Of a DNA stretch of 64,000 bases, positions 1-9,200 are shown one piece after another (the first letter of the stretch is position 1; each line of letters begins with the position of its first letter). Made by a program: the position numbers and the translations under genes. Below the pieces are notes generated by a model. That model was not told the DNA's origin. It made no database searches and was given only the letters and a program-made list of their open reading frames with translations. Location of the stretch: contig CAWIVH010000018.1 of NCBI GenBank assembly GCA_963839475.1, forward strand, positions 372,001-436,000. The letters are read 5' to 3'. Origin of the DNA: CAWIVH01 sp963839475 (GTDB lineage Bacteria; Acidobacteriota; UBA6911).

Positions 1-273
1 CTGCAATGCCCGGATCACATCGATCCGCCCGCGGCGTTCCAGAACCCTGGCCTTCTCGCCGACCATTTTAAAAGTCCCCTTCACCTCGAGGCGCGTCAGG
101 ATTTCGGCCAGGCGTTTGGCGGCATCGTCACTCTGAGGCAGGATATAATCTTCCGTATCGAACCAGAGGGTGATGTAAACGGGCGGCGTTCCACCCTGCT
201 CCCGGGCCGGCAACTGCACGGCAGGAAAAAGAAACGAGCAGATTACGCACGCGAGCAGCCCTTTTCTGATCAT
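1..273 (-). CDS. Polysaccharide-deacetylase-like secreted protein (3' end outside window)
   Basis: The first 91 residues of a gene running off the left edge. It begins with a signal peptide (MIRKGLLACVICSFLF, then a small-residue cleavage zone) and continues into YITLWFDTEDY and, about 30 residues later, GTFKMVGEKA. That spacing resembles the first metal-binding Asp motif and the TFF..G..A motif of NodB-type polysaccharide deacetylases. The ATG at 273 is preceded by AGGAGG (about 281-286), a strong ribosome binding site that fixes the start. The catalytic His residues would lie beyond the edge, so the family call is tentative. The product is probably periplasmic or secreted. Confidence 0.6.
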   Translation of the reverse strand, partial: MIRKGLLACVICSFLFPAVQLPAREQGGTPPVYITLWFDTEDYILPQSDDAAKRLAEILTRLEVKGTFKMVGEKARVLERRGRIDVIRALQ

Positions 274-435
274 CGCAACTCCTCCTTTCCCACAAAACTC
301 CGCTGATGACGGCTTTGTCCTGCTCGTGTTTTTCGCACATCTGGATACTGCAACTCTGGGCGGCGGATTCTGCATCATATACCAGGCACCTGCCATAGGG
401 TCCGCAGCCGCGTTTCAGGCCGGCCTGGAAAATGT

Positions 436-2007
436 TCATTTCAGGCGAAGCTTCAGGATCGTCAGGGAGTGTGCTGGAAAAACGTAGCTGTATCCTGCTT
501 TCATTGCCTGCAAATTGATATTCTTGACCACAGGCCGAACCACGTTGTCCTTACCGAACGTGTGGACTGCTTTCAAGTCGGTACTGTTCATTTGCCAGAT
601 ATCGGCTGCCGGCTGCAGGTCGCCGGTCTGATTTTCAATCTGGGCGCGGATATCCTGTTTTTCGCTGCGATTCAGGACGTTCAGATAAACAAATCCACCT
701 TTGCGATCCAAGGTGCAGGATGTGTCGAGGTAGTTGAGCGCCGGACGCCCGCCCACATTGTACATCGGGGACGAAACCCAGAGATCCAGCGCTGTGTTGC
801 CTTTCTGTTTGGCGTATTCAGCGATCGGGAAGAATATCGGCTGCAGAAAAAGCCCGTTTTTGTTGGTGAAAATCGGTGCTATGACATTCACGATCTGAGC
901 CAGGTTGGCCATTTTCACGATATGAGCATGACGGATGAACGAATTGAAGAACATCCCCATCGCCAGCGCATCCTCGTAGTTATAAACTTCCTCGAGCCGC
1001 GTCCTCCCGGTGTCGAATTCGGAGCCGCCCCGGGCCCGGTACCAGACGTTCCACTCATCGTAGGCGATGTATATGGGCTTCGGATTCGGCCTGCCTGACT
1101 GCGCCGCTTTGATGAGCCCCTCCACCACCTCTATCCGGTGATCGATATCCTGGGATGCCCCCAGGAATTTTTCAAAATTGTTGTCGCGGTTTCCAATGTA
1201 GGTGTGCAGGGAAATATAGTCGACATCATTTTTGAGCCGGTCGAGAACTGTCCGGTTCCAGGAAATCCAGTCGGCATTGGCACCAAAATTGCTGGATCCG
1301 GAGGCAATCAACTTGATCGAAGCGTCGGCCCGGCGCATCGCTTTCGCTGCCTCGAGGGCGAATTTGGTGTAGTCTTCCACATTTTTGTGACCCAGCTGCC
1401 ACGGGCCATCGATTTCGTTCCCCAATCCCCAATATTTGACGCCGTAGGGTTTCTCGTGTCCGTTCCTGGAACGCATCTCCGACCAGTAGGTTTTTCTGGG
1501 CTCGTTGCAATACTCAACCCACTGGCGCGCCTCTTCAACGGTACCCAGTCCTGCATTGATGCAGATATAGGGCTCCAACCCGGCGCGTTCGCAATAGCGA
1601 AGGAATTCATCAGTTCCGAAGCGGTTCGATTCCAGATCGCCCCAGGCCTGATCGGGACGTACCGGGCGCAGTTCTTTGGGGCCGATACCGTCTTTCCAAT
1701 TATATCCCGACACGAAATTGCCACCGGGATAGCGCAGGATTGTCACCCCCAGCTCACGCACCGCTTGCATAACATCTTTGCGATAACCTTCGGGGTCCGA
1801 GAGCGGACTCCCCTCCTCGTACAATCCTCCATAAATACAGCGTCCCAGATGCTCGGCAAAGTTCCCGAAAATGTGCGGGTGAACATCCCCAATGACCCGT
1901 TCTACATCAATTTTGATCCGGGCCTGGGCAGGATCAGTTTGAGCGGTCGAAAACGGACCCATGGAAGCAGCAAGAACAAGGAGGGCGGCAGTGACAAATT
2001 TTTTCAT
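436..2007 (-). CDS. Secreted alpha-L-arabinofuranosidase, GH51
   Basis: A 523-aa exported GH51 enzyme predicted to release terminal arabinofuranose from arabinan or arabinoxylan. The sequence shows a signal peptide (residues 1-22, ending FSTAQ), then a TIM-barrel with the acid/base motif WGLGNE (Glu198) and the nucleophile motif YDEWN (Glu318), and a C-terminal beta domain. LRYPGGNFVSGYNW near residue 91 is typical GH51 substrate-site sequence. The frame is open upstream to 2085, but the ATG at 2007 places the signal peptide at the N-terminus and is chosen. Length fits the family. It is transcribed away from the CheR-like gene, with about 290 bp between the two starts. Confidence 0.93.
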   Translation of the reverse strand: MKKFVTAALLVLAASMGPFSTAQTDPAQARIKIDVERVIGDVHPHIFGNFAEHLGRCIYGGLYEEGSPLSDPEGYRKDVMQAVRELGVTILRYPGGNFVSGYNWKDGIGPKELRPVRPDQAWGDLESNRFGTDEFLRYCERAGLEPYICINAGLGTVEEARQWVEYCNEPRKTYWSEMRSRNGHEKPYGVKYWGLGNEIDGPWQLGHKNVEDYTKFALEAAKAMRRADASIKLIASGSSNFGANADWISWNRTVLDRLKNDVDYISLHTYIGNRDNNFEKFLGASQDIDHRIEVVEGLIKAAQSGRPNPKPIYIAYDEWNVWYRARGGSEFDTGRTRLEEVYNYEDALAMGMFFNSFIRHAHIVKMANLAQIVNVIAPIFTNKNGLFLQPIFFPIAEYAKQKGNTALDLWVSSPMYNVGGRPALNYLDTSCTLDRKGGFVYLNVLNRSEKQDIRAQIENQTGDLQPAADIWQMNSTDLKAVHTFGKDNVVRPVVKNINLQAMKAGYSYVFPAHSLTILKLRLK

Positions 2008-2294
2008 GGCCTTTACACCTTTCTGCCTACAAGCAACGTGGGGAAATAACCCACCCACACTAAATTCAAACGCGGAGGCGGTCAAGATTTTATCAGCCCG
2101 GCGCCGCTCACGACGCTTCTGAAATCACCATCGACAGCTTATCCCAACACGATTCAGCGATTTGCCTTGACCATACCCGGCCCCTGATTATCCTAGGGGC
2201 AGCAATCTGGCAAAAGGAAAGGGTGCCGGGTGTTCATAGTATCGCCGGTTGATGTTTCTGCTGCACCCTGATTTGTCAACAAGGGACTCTATAG

Positions 2295-2903
2295 ATGGCC
2301 CAGACCTGCTTTTTCCGGGACAAAGACGTCCTGGATCTGATTGTTACGCATGTTATTCCGGAGATTTCCACTCAGCGCGAAATCCGCATATGGGATGCAG
2401 GCTGCGCCAACGGAGAAGAAGTCTATTCCATCGCCATGCTTCTCGCGGAAAACCTGAATCCATTTGCATTCAGGAGCGTCTATCTCGATGCCACGGACCA
2501 GGAGGAGAGCAGTTTTCCGCAGTTCGAACGCATTATCCGAGCTGGTTTATACAACAAAAGCGCCGTAATCTTCATCCCGGAAAGTTACAGGGAAAAATAC
2601 GTCCAGCATTCCGGAGTCCCTGACTCTTATGAAGTCATTCCGGAATTGCGTTCGCGCATCACATACCGCAAGCACGATCTCACTTCCCTGGAAATTCTCC
2701 GCACGGACTACAGTCTGATCGTGTGCAAGAATGTCCTGATGCACATCGACCCAGAAGTTCAGCCCAAAGTGGTGCGCATGTTTCACCAATCGCTGCGGGA
2801 TCCCGGTTACCTTGCCCTGGACCGTTATCAGACAATGCCGGCTGATGTCGCTCCCCTGTTCAGGAAGGTTTCAGACAGCGGAAACCTGTTTCTGAAGATC
2901 TGA
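2295..2903 (+). CDS. CheR-type SAM-dependent methyltransferase, C-terminal catalytic domain only
   Basis: 202 aa. The protein opens directly with QTCFFRD, equivalent to the TxFFRD motif at the start of the CheR catalytic domain, followed by WDAGCANGEEVYSIAM (SAM-binding motif I; CheR usually has a C-S/A-x-GEE-Y/P-YS form) and VCKNVLMHID (the usual RNVL-Y motif). The N-terminal helical recognition domain of chemotaxis CheR (about 80 residues) is absent, so methylation of a chemoreceptor is uncertain. No other chemotaxis genes are nearby. It may be a stand-alone CheR-like enzyme or a gene truncated at its 5' end. The stop at 2901-2903 lies inside the start of a metallo-beta-lactamase remnant. 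Confidence 0.75.
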   Translation: MAQTCFFRDKDVLDLIVTHVIPEISTQREIRIWDAGCANGEEVYSIAMLLAENLNPFAFRSVYLDATDQEESSFPQFERIIRAGLYNKSAVIFIPESYREKYVQHSGVPDSYEVIPELRSRITYRKHDLTSLEILRTDYSLIVCKNVLMHIDPEVQPKVVRMFHQSLRDPGYLALDRYQTMPADVAPLFRKVSDSGNLFLKI

Positions 2904-3141
2904 GGATTCGATATGCATTTATATGCCTTCCGAGGGGGTGCTGTTTTCCGGGGATACAGAGTTGAATATCCGCTTGCCAGGCGGCACCTTCACTCATGAA
3001 TACGTCAGCTCGGTGGAGCGGCTTGCGCGATTGGACGTTCGAGCTATCTATTCCGGGCACCACGATACAGTCACGCATCAGGCCCGTGACAGAATCTGTC
3101 AGACATTGCAGAACATGCGGCGGTCAAGGGTCGTGTGCTGA
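2896..3141 (+). pseudogene. Metallo-beta-lactamase-fold hydrolase remnant (C-terminal third)
   Basis: The frame reads SEDSICIYMPSEGVLFSGDT, then GGTF, Y.SSVERLARLDV and IYSGHHDTVT. These are the later MBL-fold motifs: the strand before the metal-bridging Asp, the GDT Asp, and a C-terminal GH motif. The HxHxDH core that should lie about 80 residues upstream is missing; the frame runs straight into a TGA at 2893 inside the 3' end of the CheR-like gene. Similarity starts at about 2899, before the first ATG (2923), so this is best read as the 3' remnant of a gene whose 5' part was lost in a deletion or rearrangement. Confidence 0.65.
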
Positions 3142-3202
3142 CCGCGACCGCAGTCTTATCTCAGCTGCGGCCGCTCTTGATTATGAAGTGTAATCTCCCA
3201 TC

Positions 3203-6200
3203 CTAAGGAATCGCGAGGCTGCTCCAGGACATGGTGATGGTGTCGCTGGCCTGCCCCCAGAATGTTACGGTTTGGGCATTCGCATCCACTGTAATCTGCC
3301 ACAGGTAGCGGGCAGGGGTCATATCCCATCGCTGTATTTGATTGCCGGCGCAATCATAGGCAACGATCGCCATTCCGAAGCTGTTGCTGAGGTAGCTGAA
3401 AGCCCAATAGGTGTAGCCGCCCCACTGGAGCACGGGACAAGGAATATTGGTAATAGAGTTCGGGCCGGATACGCATGTGATTTTGAGGTCGGCCGGCACG
3501 GATGGCGTGCTCGAGGCCGTCACCACAATGGGGACTGACGTATTGGGACTCATACTGACATTCGCAGTATCCGCTAAAGTGCCATCCGAAGCCGTGACTG
3601 TTTGGGTTCCACTGCCCACCGATCCCAAGGTTAGCGCCCCAAACTGGCGCGAACCGGCATTTCCCGAAGTAAACGACTGGGTCATGCCCCCCGGGATGCA
3701 GGCCTTCGGATCGCTGGAAGTGATGGTCACCGACCCCAGATAACCGGTGGCGACGTTACTGAAGGCATCGTAGGCTGTCACCACGAGTGACGAATTTTGA
3801 CCCGCTTCCAGAGCGGCGGGGAACCCGACTATCTGAATGCCGGCAGCCGCTGCTGCCTGGATGGTGCTCGTTTGTGAGGCTGAAAGGGCTGGGACTGAGA
3901 TATCGGTTGCCGTCACACTCTGGCTGCCTGAAGTCTTGAGGATGACTCCTCCGGAGAATGAATGGACCCCGGCATCCGCGGGGACAAAAGTGTAATTGGC
4001 CGGCAGCACTGCCTGGCCATCGGACGACGTGAAGGCGATCGTACCCGAGTAGCCGGTAGCGATGTTGGAATAGGCGTCTCTTGTAGTCAGGACAACGGTA
4101 GACGAAGTGCCAGCAGTCATCGAACCCGGCAATCCCGTCATCTGAATGCTGGCAGCGGAGGCGGCTGTAACTGTAACGGTTTGTGAACCGTTAACGGCAG
4201 CATTCACTGTGTCGGTAACGGTCACCGTCCTCGACCCGGCCGTCTTCAAAGTAACCCCACTCGCGAAAGTATGGACTCCGGCAGCAACAGGGGTGAAAGC
4301 ATAATTGGCCGGTAAGACCGCCTGGCCATCGTTCGAAGTAAAGCGTACGGTGCCTGAATAATTCACATCCGTATTACCGTAAGGATCTTTGGCTGTAACT
4401 ACAATACTTGACGGCACTCCCGCGGTGGAAGGATTGGATAATCCGGTGACAACCAGCCCACTCGCCGACGCCGGAATGACTCCGACATTCCCGGTGGCTT
4501 TAAGGGCAGCATTCAACGTATCAGTTGCTGTGAGGGTTTGCGCCCCTGCCGTCCTAAATGTAATCCCCCCGGTGAAGGTATGGATGCCCGAATCTGCACC
4601 GGAAAAGGTGTAGTTTGCAGGAAGGCTTGCAGCGGGATCTGAAGATGTAATAGTTATCGATCCCCGATATCCCGCGGCAACATTTCCATAGGCATCGTTC
4701 ACAGTTACGGTCAATGTGACCGCGGCTCCAGCCTGAGGATTGGCCGGCAGTCCGGTAAGGCCGAAGCTTGCTGCCGTCGCAGGATCGACGAGAACGGTCT
4801 GTGATCCGTTGACATTTGCTTTTGCGATATCGGTCACAGTAACCGTTCTTTGTCCGGTCGTTTTCAATGTAACCCCGCCTTGGAAACTATGCACTCCTGC
4901 ATCCGCCGGACCGAAAGTATAGTTGGCAGGCAAAACCGCCTGGCCATCATTCGAAGTAAAATGGACGGTGCCGGCATAGTTCACATCCGTGTTGCCATAG
5001 GAGTCCTTGGCCGTGACAACTAAATTTGACTGCGCGCCTGCGGTGTAAGGATTGGATAATCCGGTAACAGTCAGGCCCGTTGCCGGTGCGGGTGTAATCC
5101 CGATATTCACGAAAGCTTGGAGCGCGGCGTTCAAGGCATCCTTTACGGCAAGGGTCTGTGCGCCTGCCGTCTTGAAGGTGATTGCCCCGCTGAATGTGTG
5201 GATTCCGGAATCCGCAGCTGAAAATGTGTAGGTCGTGGGAAGGGTTGCAGCCGGGTCCGAAGATGTAAGGCTTATCGATCCACGATATCCCACCGCGATG
5301 TTGCCAAAAGCATCGCGCGCGGTTACGGTCAAAGTGCCCGCAGTTCCAGCCTGCAGATTGGCCGGCAATCCCGTAAGACTGAAGCTCGATGCCGTCGCGG
5401 GATCGACGGTGACGGTCTGGGAACCCGTCACATTTGCCTTTGCGAGGTCGGTCACGATAACTGTCCTCTGTCCGGCCGTCTTCAGCGTAACACCGCCCTG
5501 GAACCTGTGAACACCGTAATCCGCCGGGCCAAAAGTGTAGTTGACCGGCAAAACCGCCTGCCCGTCGTTTGAAGCAAAGCGGATTGTGCCTGCATAGTTC
5601 ACATCCGTATTGCCGTAAGGATCTTTCGCCGTCACTATAGGATTTGCGGGCACCCCCGCGATTATGGGATTTGTCACCCCGGAAACCACCAGTCCAGCGG
5701 CCGACGCGGGATTAACCCTGATGCTCAGGGCAACCTGGAGCGCGGTATTCGAAATGTCCGCAATCGTAAGGTTTTGCGCGCCCGCTGTCCTGAAAACGAG
5801 CCCACCGAAGTAGGTGTGAACCCCGGCGTCTGAAGCTGAAAATGTGTAAACCCCCGGCAGAGTGGCGACCGGGTCGGTGGTTTGAAATCCTATGCTCCCC
5901 CGGTATCCCGCAGCGACATTGCCGAAAGCATCCCGCAAGGTAACCGTTAGTATGTTTGTGGTCCCAGCTTCACTCGCTGCAGCCAATCCTGTGGGAATCA
6001 AAATCGCCGCCGGCCCGGGATTGACGGTCACGGATTGTGATCCGTTAACCGACGCAGTCACGACATCAGCCACGCCTATGGTCCGCCATCCGGCCGTTTT
6101 CAGCGTGATCCCGCCCCGGAATGTATGGACCCCGGCATCAGCGGGGCTGAAGGTGTAGTCGGCCGGCAAGGCAGCCTGGGTATCACTCGAAGTGAAGCGT

Positions 6201-9200
6201 ATGGTACCTGAATAATTGATGTCGGTGTTGCCGTATGAGTCTTTGGCCGTGACAACCAGATTTGCAGGCACGCCGGCTGTCATGGGAACGGCCGCAAGCG
6301 AGAGCTCGAAACCAACCAGCCGCGCGGGAGTAACTCCGATCCTCCCGGCCGTCTGGATCGTGGGATTCGATGTGTCGGTGATGATAAGCGTTTGCGCCCC
6401 TGCGGTTCTGAAACTAATACCTACAAAGGTGTGCACGCCGGCGTCCGCAGCCGTAAAAGTGTAGGTTGTCGGCACGCTGGCAGAGGGATCCGAGGATTGA
6501 ATCGTAATGGTCCCCCGGTACCCCACAACAATGTTGCCGTAAGTATCCCGAACCGTCACCGTCAGGGAGCCCGTGGTTCCAGCCTCAAATGCGACATCCG
6601 ACAAAGCCAGGCTGAAGCCCGATGCCGGCCCGGGATCGACCGTGACATTTTGGAAACCATTGATGGCCGCGGTCACAGTGTCGGTTGCGGTAACCCGCCG
6701 CGGTCCAGCGGTTTTCAGCGTGACCCCGGATGGGAACCTCTGCACCCCGGCGGCGGCTGCGTTGAAGGTGAAAACGCCGGGTAAAATCGCCTGGGGATCA
6801 TTCGAAGCAAAGCGGACGGTCCCAGCATAGTTGATGTCCGTGTTGCCGAAGGAATCCTTGGCAGTGACTACCAGATTTGCAGGCTCACCTGCAGTTATGA
6901 TATTGGCCATCCCGGTAACGAGGAATGAGGTCGCCGGGGCAGGGGTGATACCGACGTTCAGGGTGGCTTGAAGCAATCCGTTTGACGTGCTGGCGATGGT
7001 CAGGTTTTGTGCCCCGGCTGTTTTGAAGGTAATTTCGCCGGCAAAGGTGTGGGTCCCGGCATCAGTCGCTGAAAATGAATAGATCGCCGGCACGATGGCG
7101 GCTGAATCCGACGTGGTGAAAGCTATGGTCCCACGATGCCCGACAACTGCATTCCCGAAAGCGTCTTGAATCATTACAACGAGGGTCACAGCCGTTCCCG
7201 CCCGCAGGGTAGCAGGCAAACCCGTTGCGCTCAGGCTGAATTCCGCCGCCGGAGTGACCGTAACCGTCATTGTCCCGGATATGGATTCAGTTGTGCTGTC
7301 GGTCGCGGTTACGGAGCGAAGTCCAGCTGTTTTGAGTGTGACGCCGTCCTGAAATGCATGCACTCCGGCATCTGCCGCGCTGAAAATGTAATTGGCAGGC
7401 AGAACCGCATGGGGATCATTCGAGCCGAACCGGATCGTACCGGCATAATTGACGTCCGTATTGCCGTAGGAATCTCTGGCAGTGACGACGAGATTTACCG
7501 GCACGCCCGCCATTATGGAATTGGTTGCACTTGTAACCGTGAATCCGGTGGCCGGCGCAGGGGTTATTCTGATGTTCCATACGACCTGAATCGCCGTGTT
7601 GGACGCGTCAGCAATTGTGAGGCTTTGTGCTCCCGCCGTCTTGAAGGTAATCCCGTCAGTAAAGGTATGGTTCCCGGCATCCGCCGCCGAAAATGTATAG
7701 GGCGCCGGAAGCACGGCGGCTGAATCCGCGGAGGTAAACCTAATGGAACCACGGTAGCCTACAACAATATTCCCGAAGGCATCCCGAGCGGTTATCGTCA
7801 TGGATCCGATTGTTCCGGCCTGAAGATTTGCGGGCAATCCCGCAAGTTTGAAGCTCGATACCTCGCCGGGTCCGACGGTGACTGTAAATGTTCCCAATAC
7901 CGTCCCGCCCGCGGCAGATCCGTTCATGCTGCGAGGCGCCGCAGAACTTACGGTCGTCACAGTTACGGTTTGCGTTCCAGCGGTCTTTAGAATGATCGGG
8001 AAAACGTGACTGCCGGCATCGAAGGCGGTAAAGGTGTAGTCGGGAGGCAATTCCGCCTGTGGATCACTGGATGAAAAATGCACGGTACCGCGGAAGGCCG
8101 GGTCTACATTGCCGAAGCCGTCACGGGCATTAACTGTAATGCTGTAGGGAGCCCCGGCTACGAAAGAAGAGGGTATGGAAGTAAAACCGAAAGCTTTCGC
8201 AGGAGCAGCAGCTACGGTGCAAATCCCGGATCCGGTCATCGACCTATTGCTGATATCCGTCACCGAAATCGTCTGATTGCCCGCGGTTCGCAGGCTGATC
8301 TGATCAGTGAATGTATGTACCCCTTGGTCAGCGGGAGTGAACGTATAGGATCCCGGCAGAACCGCCTCGGGATCCGTGGATCCCAATACAATAGCTCCTG
8401 CATAAGTTGTCGAGACATTACCACGTTCGTCCCTGGCTGTAATGGTAACGCTGGTGACCCCCCCGGCAGTGAAACTGGCCGGGTTCGGCTGAACATCGAA
8501 GCTTGATGTCTGAGAAGGAAGTACGGCAACTTCATCCGTTGAGGAATTATCCGTTGGATCCGGGTCGACTTCGGTGCAGGTCACACTGGCTGAGTTTTCC
8601 AGCACATAGGTACCCTGGCCCGTGAAATAACGCGCATCGATCCTGATGGATACCGAAATTTCCTCGCCGACACGGAGCTCTCCGATTGAACAGCGAAAAT
8701 TCCCATCGAGAAGGGTGCAAGCCCCTTGGGAAGGTGTAGCCGTTACCATCCCGCCGCGGGCTGGAGGCTGATCAAGAATGACGACGCCGGTAGCATCGGA
8801 AGGTCCCTTGTTTGTCACGGTCACCGAATACTCGACGGCTTCGTAGGTGCGGGCGATGTAAGGGAGGTGTGATTGCCGGATAGCGAGATTTGCCTTGGCG
8901 GAAACAAGTGACGATTCAGGCGGATTGGGCGGCCTGATATCATAAAGAGAATTCAGAGCTACAAGGAAAATGGTTCCCTGGGTCTCGGATGTGAAACCCG
9001 CGACCAGAACAGCTTCATGGGACTCCTGTAAATTGCGTGAGGGAACAAATGCGATATCCTCCACCCCCTCGACCGCCACCCATTCCGTTACGTTCCGGGT
9101 CTGGGGCAGGACCAGAAGCACCTTATTGGTACCTTTTTCCACGACTAGCAAATGGAAGGAATCCGGACATGTAATCCCCTGGCGGTATAATCCGAGCAGT

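Noticed and set aside
469..2049. Long plus-strand open frames opposite the GH51 gene
   Set aside because: They lie antisense to a well-supported enzyme gene with catalytic motifs and have no recognisable domain; shadows of codon bias.
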